Positions 32,091-40,541 of a stretch of 64,000 bases of DNA are shown here, piece after piece. Where the stretch lies: contig JASGIT010000001.1 in NCBI GenBank assembly GCA_047601665.1, positions 1,054,001 through 1,118,000 on the forward strand, written 5' to 3'. The translations under genes and the position numbers were made by a program. Position 1 is the first letter of the stretch, and each line of letters starts with the position of its first letter. This DNA is from JASGIT01 sp047601665. GTDB lineage: Bacteria > Pseudomonadota > Gammaproteobacteria > Burkholderiales > Burkholderiaceae_C. The notes under the pieces are model-generated. The model searched no databases. It was not told where the DNA came from and saw nothing but the letters and a program-made list of their open reading frames with translations.

Positions 32091-35000
32091 ATGGAGCGGG
32101 CACTTGGCTCAATCAAAACAACCCGGAACTGGCGCCGCACCCTGCTGGCCGCCGCGCTGCTCCTGGCCGCCGCCGCCGTGCTGTGGATGGCGTGGCGCGC
32201 CTGGCTGGCGCCCACGCGGGTGGCGCTGGTCCACTACCCGGAGTTCCGGGCCGCGCGGCTGATCAAGGCCCGCCCCGGCGCGTTCGTCCAGACGGAGGTG
32301 CTGCCGCTCGACCGGCTGGCCCAGGCCCGGCGCTACGACCTGGTGGTGGTTTTTGGCCGCGGCCTCAAGCTGGACGACGCGCAGGTGCAGCAGCTGCGCG
32401 CCGCGGGCGCGCAGGGCACGCCCATCTACGTGGAGGGCGCCACCAACCCCCAGCACGACACGCTCACCACCCTGAAGGGCGCCGACCTCGACGCCGTGGC
32501 CGGCTACCTGCGCGGCGGCGGCCCGGCGAACTACGCCCGCCTGCAAACCTACGCCCGCCGCGTGCTGGACGGCAAGCCGCTGTTCGCGGGCGCGGTGGAG
32601 CCGCCGCAGCCCATGCCGCAGGACGTGTTCTTCCACCTGGCCGACGACGCCGTGTTCGCGGACTTCGCCCACTTCGAGCAGTACCTGCAAAAGCAGCCGG
32701 GCTGGAAGCCGGACCGCCCGCGCCTGGCGCTGCTGACCAGCGTGCCCGGCCCCTTCAACGCCAACCGCGACCACGTGGACGCGGTGATACGCTCCTTCGA
32801 GGCGCGCGGCTTCGAGGTCGTGCCCATGGCGGCCATGCGCCAGCGGCTGGCCTTTCTGCAACAGACCGACCCGGCGGCGGTGGTGTACATGCCGCATGGC
32901 CGGCTGGCCCCGGGGCAGGCCGACGAGGCGCGGCAATGGCTGCAGGCGCGCAACATCCCGGTGTTCGCGCCCGTGAGCGTGTTCACCGAGGCCGACGAAT
33001 GGCTGGCCGACCAGCGCAGCTTCGACGGCGGGCTGCTGACCATGTCGGTCACGCTGCCCGAGATCGACGGCGCGACCACGCCGATGGCGATTGCGGCGCA
33101 GTTCCGCGACGCGGACGGCCTGCGCGTGTTCCGCGCGCTGCCCGGGCGGCTGGAGCGCTTTGCCGACCTGGTGCAGCGCACCGTGGCGCTGAAGCACCAG
33201 GCCAATGCCGACAAGAAGCTGGCCATCTACTACTACAAAGGCCCCGGCCAGAGCGCGCTGCACGCGGGCGACCTGGAGGTCGTGCCCTCGCTGTACGCGC
33301 TGCTCCAGCGCCTGCGGGCCGACGGCTACCGCGTGGACGGCCTGCCCGCCACCGAGGCCGAATTCGCCCGCCTGCTCCAGCGGCAAGGCCCCAACATCGG
33401 CCCGTATGCCAAGGGGGACATGGCCAAGTTCCTGGCCGACGCCGACCCGGCCTGGGTGAGCGCCGCGCAGCTGAACGGCTGGTGCGGCAAGCAGATCGCG
33501 CAGCTGCTGTGCGACCAGGCGGCCCGGCAGTTCGGCCCCGCGCCGGGCGACTACCTGAGCGCGCAGGGCCGCGTCGCGGTGGCGCGCGTGCCCCTGGGCC
33601 ACGTAGTGCTGCTGCCGCAGCCGCTGCCCGGCGTAGGCGACGACACCTTCAAGCTCGTGCACGGCACCAAGCGCGCGCCGCCCTGGCCCTACCTGGCCTC
33701 GTACCTGTGGACGCGCGAGGTCTTCGGCGCCGACGTGGTGATGCACTTCGGCACCCACGGCAGCCTGGAGTTCACGCCCTACAAGCAGGTCGCGCTGTCC
33801 GACCACGACTGGCCCGACGCGCTGATCGGCAATCTGCCGCACCTGTACCTGTACACCATGGGCAACGTCGGCGAGGCCATGATCGCCAAGCGCCGCAGCT
33901 ACGCGACCATCGTCTCCCACCTGACGCCGCCGCTGCGCGAAGGCGGCGCGCAATCCGGCTACAAGCAGCTGGCCGACCGGCTGCAGGCGTGGGACGCCGC
34001 GGGCAACGCCGCGCTCAAGCACCAGTACGCGCAAGACATCCAGCGCCAGGCCGTGGCGCTGGGCCTGCACCGCGACCTGTCGCTCGACGCGCAAAAGCCC
34101 TGGAGCGACGAGCAGCTTGCCAGCCTGGCAGACCACATGGAGACGGTGGAAGACGCCCGCATCACCGCCGGGCTGTACACGCTGGGCAGCCCCTATGCGC
34201 CGCCGGCGCTGGACCGCACCGCGCAACTCATGGGCCTGGACGCGGTCGTGCAGGCGCTGGCCGAACTGGACGTGGCGCGCGGCACGGTGCGGCGCGAGCA
34301 GCTGGACCATGCGGCCTGGCTGGCGCGCAGCTACCGCCCGCGCGCCGAGGCGCTGATCGCGCAGGCGCAGCGCGGCGACGCGGCGGATGGCCTGCTGGCC
34401 TCCGTGCTCCGCGCTGGCGAAAGGGAGCGCGCCCAGGCCTGGCAGGCCCGCCAGGCCGCGCAAACGGCACAAACGGCACAAACGGCACAAACGGCGCCAC
34501 GCCGCCCCGGAGGCCGCGCGCCCGCACCCGAGGGCGCGCCCGCCAGCGCCACGGCGGGCGATGGCGAGCGCCGCTTCGCCCAGGCCGTGCTGACGCTGCG
34601 CGAGCGCCTGCAGGCCATTCCCCACTACCGCGACCAGTTGGCCGGCAGCCCATCGCGCGAACTGGCGGCGCTCGGCAACGCGCTGGCGGGCGGCTTCACC
34701 CCGCCCTCCCCCGGCGGCGATCCGCTCATGAACCCGCTGGCCCTGCCCACGGGCCGCAACCTGTTCGCCATCGACGCGGAAAAGACCCCGTCCGAGCAGG
34801 CGTGGACGGTGGGGCGGCAACTCGTCGACCAGTTATTGGCCAGGCACCGCGCCGCGCACGATGGCCAGTGGCCCACCAAGGTGGCCTTCACGCTCTGGGC
34901 CGGCGACTTCATCCACACCGAGGGCAGCAGCATTGCGCAAATCCTGTACCTGCTGGGCGTGGCGCCCGTGCGCGACCTGTTCGGGCACGTGGCGGGCCTG

Positions 35001-36305
35001 CGCCTGATTCCGCGCGAGGAACTGGGCCGTCCGCGCATCGACGTGGTGGTGCAGACCTCGGGCCAGGTGCGCGACCTGGCGGCCTCGCGCCTGCATCTGA
35101 TCAACCAGGCCGTGGCCCTGGCCGCCCAGGCGCGCGAGCAGGACAACGCTGTCGCCCAGGGCGTGCAGGCGGTGGAGCGGCAGCTCAAGGAGCGCGGCGC
35201 CTCGCCCGCCGATGCGCGGCGCTTCTCGGCCCAGCGGGTGTTCGGCGGCGTCAACGGCAACTACGGCAGCGGCATCATGGGCCTGGCCGAGGCCGGCGAC
35301 CGCTGGCAGGACCGCTCGGAAGTCGCCAAGACCTACCTCGCCAACATGGGCGCGGCCTTTGGCGAGGGCGACCTGTGGGGCGCCTTCCAGCCCGGCGCCT
35401 TCGAGGCGGCGCTGGCCGGCACGCAGATGGTCGTGCAGCCGCTGTCGTCCAACACCTGGGGGCCGATCTCGCTGGACCATGTCTATGAATTCATGGGCGG
35501 CCTGAACCTGGCCGTGCGCGAAGTCACCGGGCAGGAGCCGGCGGGGTATTTCAGCGACTACCGCAACGCCTCGCGGCCCACCGTGCGCGAGGCCAAGGCG
35601 GCCATCGCCGTGGAGGCGCGCGCCACCGTGCTGAACCCGGCCTACATCGAGGCCATGGCCCGGGGCGGCGCCTCGTCCGCCGAGGTGTTCGCCGAGACTT
35701 TCCGCAACCTCTACGGCTGGAACGTGATGAAGCCCGACGCCATCCCGCCCGAACTGTGGGACGCGCTCGACGACACCTATGTGCGCGATGCGCGCGGCCT
35801 GGGCGTGCACCGCTTCTTCGAGCGCGCCAACCCCTATGCGCTGCAGGAGATGACCGCCGTGATGCTGGAGACCGCGCGCAAGGGCTACTGGCAGCCCGGC
35901 GACGCGCGCCTGCGCGACGTGGCGCGGCTGCACGCGGACCTGGTGGCGCGCTTCGGCGCCAGCGGCACCGAGTTCGTCAACGGCAACCAGGCGCTGCGCG
36001 GCTTCATCGCCGGCAAGCTGGCGCCTGACAACCGCAAGGCCTACGACGACGCGCTGCAGACCGCCAACCAGGGCGCCGCCGTCGATACCGCCCGGGCCAC
36101 CGTGCTGCGCAAGGCGGGCGATGCGGCGCCAGCCTCGTCTCAGCCCCAGCCCGGGCAGCCCCGCGCACCTGGCGCGGCCCAGCCGCCGCCCTCCCCGGCC
36201 TTGCGCCCCGGCGCCTCCGCCATCGCGGTGCTGGCCGGCGCGCTGCTGGCGCTGGCGGCGCTGGTGTGGCGGCTGCGCCGCCGCCACCCTGGGGCACGGG
36301 AATGA
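32091..36305 (+). CDS. CobN-like chelatase subunit with membrane anchors at both ends
   Basis: The 1404-residue CobN/BchH-family protein shows family blocks throughout (VVMHFGTHGSLEFTPYKQ, GNLPHLYLYTMGNVGEAMIA, VNGNYGSGIMGLAEAGDRW, LAVREVTGQEPAGYFSDYRN). Cobaltochelatase CobN is normally soluble and works with CobS and CobT. Here residues ~17-36 are a hydrophobic helix after positive charges (RNWRR), and the last ~28 residues are another helix followed by RLRRR, after a Pro/Ala linker. The charge pattern places the catalytic body in the periplasm. A tandem QTA linker is near residue 791. No ATPase subunit is nearby. The divergent receptor and downstream ExbB/DUF2149 genes suggest metal-complex processing. 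Confidence 0.9.
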   Translation: MERALGSIKTTRNWRRTLLAAALLLAAAAVLWMAWRAWLAPTRVALVHYPEFRAARLIKARPGAFVQTEVLPLDRLAQARRYDLVVVFGRGLKLDDAQVQQLRAAGAQGTPIYVEGATNPQHDTLTTLKGADLDAVAGYLRGGGPANYARLQTYARRVLDGKPLFAGAVEPPQPMPQDVFFHLADDAVFADFAHFEQYLQKQPGWKPDRPRLALLTSVPGPFNANRDHVDAVIRSFEARGFEVVPMAAMRQRLAFLQQTDPAAVVYMPHGRLAPGQADEARQWLQARNIPVFAPVSVFTEADEWLADQRSFDGGLLTMSVTLPEIDGATTPMAIAAQFRDADGLRVFRALPGRLERFADLVQRTVALKHQANADKKLAIYYYKGPGQSALHAGDLEVVPSLYALLQRLRADGYRVDGLPATEAEFARLLQRQGPNIGPYAKGDMAKFLADADPAWVSAAQLNGWCGKQIAQLLCDQAARQFGPAPGDYLSAQGRVAVARVPLGHVVLLPQPLPGVGDDTFKLVHGTKRAPPWPYLASYLWTREVFGADVVMHFGTHGSLEFTPYKQVALSDHDWPDALIGNLPHLYLYTMGNVGEAMIAKRRSYATIVSHLTPPLREGGAQSGYKQLADRLQAWDAAGNAALKHQYAQDIQRQAVALGLHRDLSLDAQKPWSDEQLASLADHMETVEDARITAGLYTLGSPYAPPALDRTAQLMGLDAVVQALAELDVARGTVRREQLDHAAWLARSYRPRAEALIAQAQRGDAADGLLASVLRAGERERAQAWQARQAAQTAQTAQTAQTAPRRPGGRAPAPEGAPASATAGDGERRFAQAVLTLRERLQAIPHYRDQLAGSPSRELAALGNALAGGFTPPSPGGDPLMNPLALPTGRNLFAIDAEKTPSEQAWTVGRQLVDQLLARHRAAHDGQWPTKVAFTLWAGDFIHTEGSSIAQILYLLGVAPVRDLFGHVAGLRLIPREELGRPRIDVVVQTSGQVRDLAASRLHLINQAVALAAQAREQDNAVAQGVQAVERQLKERGASPADARRFSAQRVFGGVNGNYGSGIMGLAEAGDRWQDRSEVAKTYLANMGAAFGEGDLWGAFQPGAFEAALAGTQMVVQPLSSNTWGPISLDHVYEFMGGLNLAVREVTGQEPAGYFSDYRNASRPTVREAKAAIAVEARATVLNPAYIEAMARGGASSAEVFAETFRNLYGWNVMKPDAIPPELWDALDDTYVRDARGLGVHRFFERANPYALQEMTAVMLETARKGYWQPGDARLRDVARLHADLVARFGASGTEFVNGNQALRGFIAGKLAPDNRKAYDDALQTANQGAAVDTARATVLRKAGDAAPASSQPQPGQPRAPGAAQPPPSPALRPGASAIAVLAGALLALAALVWRLRRRHPGARE
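34462..34497. repeat. Tandem 9-base repeat inside the cobN-like gene
   Basis: AAACGGCAC is repeated three times, followed by AAACGGCGC, and codes for QTA units in a linker. The unit is a multiple of three, so slippage would change linker length without breaking the frame. Confidence 0.85.
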
Positions 36306-36955
36306 GCGCGGACGGCAGCATCCTGTTGTTGCTGGCCGCCTGCTGCATCGTCCTCGCGGCCTTGCAGGCCAGCGCATGGCCCCGGCCGCTGCAGCTGGCC
36401 ATGGCCCTGGCGCTGGCCGCCGCGCTGGCCGCTTCCGGCGAACTGGCCAGCCGCACCAGCACGGCGGAAATTCTGCGCTGGGCTGCATCGCCACAGCGCC
36501 GGCAGGACCTGGCGGCCCTGCTGCTGGCCGAGGCGCTACTGTTCGGCAGCCACGCCGTGCGCGCAGCGCAAGGGCAAGCCACACGCTGGTGGCGCGGGCT
36601 GGGCTGGCTGCCGCTGCCGTCGGCGCTGCTGTCGCTGTTCTTCGCCCAGGTGGCGGTCATGCTGCTGGTCGACGGCTGGGACTACGGCACGCTGGCCTGG
36701 CTCTGCGCCCTGGGCTTTGCGCTGCTGCTCGCCGCCGCCACCGCGCTGCTGCGCTGGGCCTTGCCCGATGCCACCACGCGCTGCACGCTGCGCGTGGGCC
36801 TGCATGGCGCGCAGGCCGTGGCCGGGCTGTGGCTCGCGCGGCCCGCCTTCCAGGCCGCCATCGACCCCGTGCCGCTGTGGGGCGGGCGGCTCGCCGCCGT
36901 GGCCGCGGTGGCCGCCGCGCTGGCCCTGGTGGGCTGGCTGCTGCAGCGGCGCTGA
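36302..36955 (+). CDS. Multi-pass membrane protein of the CobN-like operon, function unknown
   Basis: The 217-residue, very Ala/Leu-rich protein has about six predicted membrane helices (first at residues ~6-26, last at ~196-213). There is no recognisable catalytic motif. The ATG overlaps the cobN-like stop codon by ATGA, and an ExbB-like gene starts 19 bases after its stop, so it belongs to the same operon. It may be the inner-membrane partner that passes the metal or empty ligand across. From memory, archaeal CobN clusters place a DUF2162-type membrane protein in a similar position; I cannot confirm homology. Confidence 0.7.
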   Translation: MSADGSILLLLAACCIVLAALQASAWPRPLQLAMALALAAALAASGELASRTSTAEILRWAASPQRRQDLAALLLAEALLFGSHAVRAAQGQATRWWRGLGWLPLPSALLSLFFAQVAVMLLVDGWDYGTLAWLCALGFALLLAAATALLRWALPDATTRCTLRVGLHGAQAVAGLWLARPAFQAAIDPVPLWGGRLAAVAAVAAALALVGWLLQRR

Positions 36956-36974
36956 ATCCATCCAGAAAGACACC

Positions 36975-37568
36975 ATGGAATCGCTGATACAAACCCTCTC
37001 CTGGATCTCGACCGCGCTGCAGGTGCCGGTGGTGGTCGCCATCCTCTACCTGCTCGCGCGCGGCCTGCTCGCGCTGGGCGACTTCTACGGCCGCTGGAGC
37101 GACCGGCTGCGCCGCGCGCGCGGTACCGGCGCGCTGGCCACGGCGCCGGCGGGCGAACTGCTCGACGCGCTGGAAGGCGCCGCCCCGCGCAAGGCCGACG
37201 CGCTGGCCCACGCCTTGGCGGCCCTGCGCCAGGCGCCCGCCGATGCCGCCTGGCACGAGCGCGTGGTGACGGAATTCGAACTCGCCGCCGACCGCCGGCT
37301 GGCGCTGTTCCGCACCATGACGCGCATCGGCCCGCTGCTGGGCCTGATGGGCACGCTGATTCCGCTCGGCCCGGCCCTGGTGGCGCTGGCCGCCGGCGAC
37401 ATCGCGGTGCTGGCGCGCAAGATGGAGGTGGCCTTCGCCACCACCGTGGTCGGGCTGGTGATCGGCGCCATCGGCTTCCTGCTGCACCAGGCCGCGCAGC
37501 GCTGGGCGATGGACGACCTGTCGCTGCTGGAGTTCGCCAGCGCGCGCCTGCGGGGGGCCGGGGCATGA
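36975..37568 (+). CDS. MotA/TolQ/ExbB-family proton channel protein of the CobN-like operon
   Basis: The 197-residue protein has three membrane helices: residues ~12-33, ~115-140 (MTRIGPLLGLMGTLIPLGPA) and ~155-178. GPLLGLMGTLIPLGPAL is the TolQ/ExbB signature. It is clearly a second system, distant in sequence from the ExbB at 12391. The gene ends with an ATGA overlap into the DUF2149 gene, the expected ExbD-like partner. The likely role is to energise the adjacent receptor or the chelatase with the proton gradient. Confidence 0.9.
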   Translation: MESLIQTLSWISTALQVPVVVAILYLLARGLLALGDFYGRWSDRLRRARGTGALATAPAGELLDALEGAAPRKADALAHALAALRQAPADAAWHERVVTEFELAADRRLALFRTMTRIGPLLGLMGTLIPLGPALVALAAGDIAVLARKMEVAFATTVVGLVIGAIGFLLHQAAQRWAMDDLSLLEFASARLRGAGA

Positions 37569-37936
37569 GGCGCCGCCGCTCCCTACTGCGCGGCGGCGGC
37601 CTGGGTGGCGACAGCGACGACATGGACCCGATGGGCTTCCTCATCAACCTGTTCGACGTGGCCCTGGTGTTCGCGCTGGCGCTGATGATCGCGCTGGTGT
37701 CCAACCTGCGCATCGCCGACATGCTCACGGCCAAGGACTTCACCGTGGTCAAGAACCCGGGCCAGCCGAACATGGAAATCATCACCCGCGAAGGCGGCAA
37801 GGTCTCGCGCTACGTGGCGGGCGAGGCCAAGGCCGACGGCGCCAGCGCCCGCCAGGGCCAGCGCGTGGGCACGGCCTACCGGCTGGAGAGCGGGGAGATC
37901 ATCTATGTGCCGGACGACGGCCCCGCGCGCAAGTGA
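37565..37936 (+). CDS. DUF2149 protein (ExbD-like)
   Basis: The 123-residue protein has an arginine-rich start, then MDPMGFLINLFDVALVFALA, a single membrane helix with an aspartate at the place used for proton transfer in ExbD/TolR, and a small periplasmic domain. This is the DUF2149 pattern. It partners the overlapping ExbB-like gene. It is the last gene of the operon; only a weak repeat separates it from fadD. Confidence 0.85.
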   Translation: MRRRRSLLRGGGLGGDSDDMDPMGFLINLFDVALVFALALMIALVSNLRIADMLTAKDFTVVKNPGQPNMEIITREGGKVSRYVAGEAKADGASARQGQRVGTAYRLESGEIIYVPDDGPARK

Positions 37937-37973
37937 CCGGCGGTTTTTTACGCCATAACCCGGCCTTGCCCTT

Positions 37974-38013
37974 ACCAGTCAAGCGCCAGCAGCTATCAAT
38001 TTAATTGCTACTG
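37974..38013. repeat. Partial repeat copy between the DUF2149 gene and fadD
   Basis: ACCAGTCAAGCGCCAGCAGC followed by TATCAATTTAATTGCTAC is the right half of the common element. It also contains the small palindrome CAATTTAATTG and ends over the fadD stop codon. Confidence 0.65.
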
Positions 38014-39687
38014 CTTGTCCCGCAGTTCCCGGCGCAGGATCTTGCCCACGGGCGTCTTGGGCAGGTCGGTGCGGAACTCGACCACGCGCGGCTGCTTGTA
38101 GCCCGTGAGGTTGGCGCGGCAGAATTCCTTGACCTGGGCCTCGGTCAGGGCCGGGTCGCGCTTGACGATGACGAGCTTCACCGCCTCGCCGGTCTTCTCG
38201 TCGGGCACGCCGACCACGGCGCATTCCGCCACGCCGGGCATCTGCGCCACCACGTCCTCCACCTCGTTCGGGTAGACGTTGAAGCCGCTGACCAGCACCA
38301 TGTCCTTCTTGCGGTCCACCACCTTGAAGTAGCCGCGCTCGTCCACGACGCCGATGTCGCCGGTCTTGAAGTAGCCGTCCTCGGTCATGACCTTGGCGGT
38401 CTCGTCGGGGCGCTGCCAGTAGCCCGCCATGACCTGCGGGCCCTGGATGGCGATTTCGCCCGGCTGGCCCGGGGCCGTGACGTCGCTGCCGTCTTCGTTC
38501 AGCAGCTTCATGTACGTGCTGGGAATGGGCACGCCGATGGTGCCGGTGTATTCGGTGGCCGTGACGGGGTTGCAGCTGGCCGAGGGACTGGTCTCGGACA
38601 GGCCGTAGCCCTCGCAGATGGGGCAGCCGGTCTTGTCCAGCCAGAGCTTGGCCACCGCGCCCTGCACGGCCATGCCGCCGCCGACCGAGACCTTGAGGTT
38701 CTTCCAGTTGACGGTGTTGAAGTCCGGGTGGTTCGCCAGCCCGTTGAACAGCGTGTTCACGGCCGGGAAGCTGTGGAAGGTGTGGTGCGACAGTTCCTTG
38801 AGCACGGCGGCAAGGTCGCGCGGGTTCGGGATGAGGATGGTTTTGCCGCCCGTGCGCATCCCCAGCATCATGTTCACCGTGAAGGCGAAGATGTGGTACA
38901 GCGGCAGCGCGCAGACGGAGGTGGGCTGCTCGTTCGCGGGCACCTTGCTCATCACGGGCAGGTTCCACGCCTCGGACTGCAGCACGTTGGCGATGATGTT
39001 GCGGTGCAAAAGCACCGCGCCCTTCGAGACGCCCGTGGTGCCGCCCGTGTACTGCAGCAGCGCCATGTCGTCGGGCTGGATGCGGGGGGCCTTGAACGCG
39101 CCGCGCGCGCCCTGGGCCACGGCGTCGTTGAAGCGCACCGCGCCGGGCAGCTGGTAGGCGGGCACCATCTTCTTCACGTTGCGCACCACGTAGTTGACGA
39201 TCGCGCCCTTGAGCAGGCCCAGCTGGTCGCCCATGGCGCACAGCACCACGTGCTTGACGGGCGTATTGGCGATGCAGGCTTGCAGCGTGCTGGCGAAGTT
39301 CTCGATGATGACGATGGCCTTGGCGCCCGAGTCCTTGAGCTGGTGCTCCAGCTCGCGCGGCGTGTACATGGGATTCACGTTCACCACCACGAAGCCCGCG
39401 CGCAGCACCGCGGCCACGGCCACGGGGTACTGGGGCACGTTGGGCATCATCAGCGCCACGCGGTCGCCCTGGGCCAGTCCCAGCCCCTGCAGGTAGGCGG
39501 CGAACGAGCGGCTCAGCGCATCGGTCCGCGCGTAGGTCACGTCCTTGCCCATGAAGCTGTAGGCCACGCGGTCGGCGTACTTCTGGAACGCCTCGTCCAT
39601 CAGCGCGACGAGCGAGGGGTACTGCGACGGGTCGATGTCGGCCGGCACCCCTGCGGGGTAGGCGGCCAGCCAGGGACGGTTCTGCAT
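38008..39687 (-). CDS. fadD: Long-chain fatty-acid--CoA ligase
   Basis: The 559-residue AMP-forming acyl-CoA synthetase has the P-loop motif LLQYTGGTTGVSKGAVL, the adenylate motif EGYGLSETSP, and the C-terminal PKTPVGKILRRELRD with the catalytic lysine. It activates fatty acids for beta-oxidation or lipid synthesis at the inner membrane. The start at 39687 (MQNRPWLAAYPAGVP) matches family N-termini. It is transcribed alone. Confidence 0.93.
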   Translation of the reverse strand: MQNRPWLAAYPAGVPADIDPSQYPSLVALMDEAFQKYADRVAYSFMGKDVTYARTDALSRSFAAYLQGLGLAQGDRVALMMPNVPQYPVAVAAVLRAGFVVVNVNPMYTPRELEHQLKDSGAKAIVIIENFASTLQACIANTPVKHVVLCAMGDQLGLLKGAIVNYVVRNVKKMVPAYQLPGAVRFNDAVAQGARGAFKAPRIQPDDMALLQYTGGTTGVSKGAVLLHRNIIANVLQSEAWNLPVMSKVPANEQPTSVCALPLYHIFAFTVNMMLGMRTGGKTILIPNPRDLAAVLKELSHHTFHSFPAVNTLFNGLANHPDFNTVNWKNLKVSVGGGMAVQGAVAKLWLDKTGCPICEGYGLSETSPSASCNPVTATEYTGTIGVPIPSTYMKLLNEDGSDVTAPGQPGEIAIQGPQVMAGYWQRPDETAKVMTEDGYFKTGDIGVVDERGYFKVVDRKKDMVLVSGFNVYPNEVEDVVAQMPGVAECAVVGVPDEKTGEAVKLVIVKRDPALTEAQVKEFCRANLTGYKQPRVVEFRTDLPKTPVGKILRRELRDKQ

Positions 39688-39839
39688 GGGCAAGGTCTCC
39701 AAACTTCTGGTTACAGGCAAGGCGCAAGCCCGCATTGTGGCCGGGGGTGCCGGGCAGGGCGTGCCGTGATAACCCTCGGAAAAATGGGGTGCTGGCGGGC
39801 GCCCTCCCCCACGGGGAGAGGGAGCGAAGGCAGCGGCGG

Positions 39840-40541
39840 CTATTGCACCGGCAGGGGGAAGGGCGGAATGGCCAGGTAGCCGTCCATCATGCCCGCGCTC
39901 ACGCGCACGGCCTGGGCCAGGTCGGCGGCCCATTTCTCGGCGGGCTCGTCGGCGCGCAGGAAGTCTTCGTTGCTGTGCGGCACGGGGCGCAGCAGGCGGT
40001 GGTCCACCAGGGCGTCCACGGCCACCACTTCGCCGCCGTCGGTGGTGTAGCGGTAGCCCACGTAGGTGTAGGGCTTGCCCAGGACGATCTGGCGCTCGCC
40101 CAGCCACCGCGCGAGCGCGGGCTGGTCCTTGCCCAGCCAGCGCGCGTCGGGCACCCAGTGCTTGACGCGCAGGCAGTTGGCGCGGATGCGGTCGCCGCGC
40201 GTGGCGTCCACCACCGTTACGCCCACCTGCTTGTCGCAGCTGGTGGGCCAGGCCACGGGATCCAGGTGCTCGGTCTTGTTGGCGCGGTTGGTCTGGATGC
40301 GCAGCACGGCCAGCAATTCCTTGCCGCCGTTGCGCAGGCCCCAGGCGCTGGTTTGCAGCGGAATGGCGCTGCCGGGCAGCAGGGTCACGGACTCGTTGCT
40401 GCGGCCCAGTTCCTCCCACGGGCCCGAGGGCAGGGCCACGCGGGAGCGGCCGGCCTGCCGGTCAACGTCCTTGCCCTGGGGCGCCGCGCAGCCGCCGAGC
40501 GCCAGCGCGCACACCGCCGCCGAGATCGCCAGGAACCGCAT
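39840..40541 (-). CDS. Putative exported lipoprotein, function unknown
   Basis: The 233-residue protein has a lipoprotein signal (MRFLAISAAVCALALGGCAA, cysteine at residue 18). The mature part has two cysteines (PTSCDKQ and RANCLRVKHW) and is tryptophan- and tyrosine-rich (YTYVGYRYTTDGGEVV). I do not recognise a domain. Its ATG shares one base with the fba stop (TGATG), so it is coupled to fba in translation, although a functional link to glycolysis is not obvious. Confidence 0.75.
   Translation of the reverse strand: MRFLAISAAVCALALGGCAAPQGKDVDRQAGRSRVALPSGPWEELGRSNESVTLLPGSAIPLQTSAWGLRNGGKELLAVLRIQTNRANKTEHLDPVAWPTSCDKQVGVTVVDATRGDRIRANCLRVKHWVPDARWLGKDQPALARWLGERQIVLGKPYTYVGYRYTTDGGEVVAVDALVDHRLLRPVPHSNEDFLRADEPAEKWAADLAQAVRVSAGMMDGYLAIPPFPLPVQ

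Noticed and set aside
39800..39832. CCCTCCCCCACGGGGAGAGGG as a terminator after fadD or the lipoprotein gene
   Set aside because: It forms a short imperfect stem, has no T-run, and lies upstream of fadD, so I could not assign a function.
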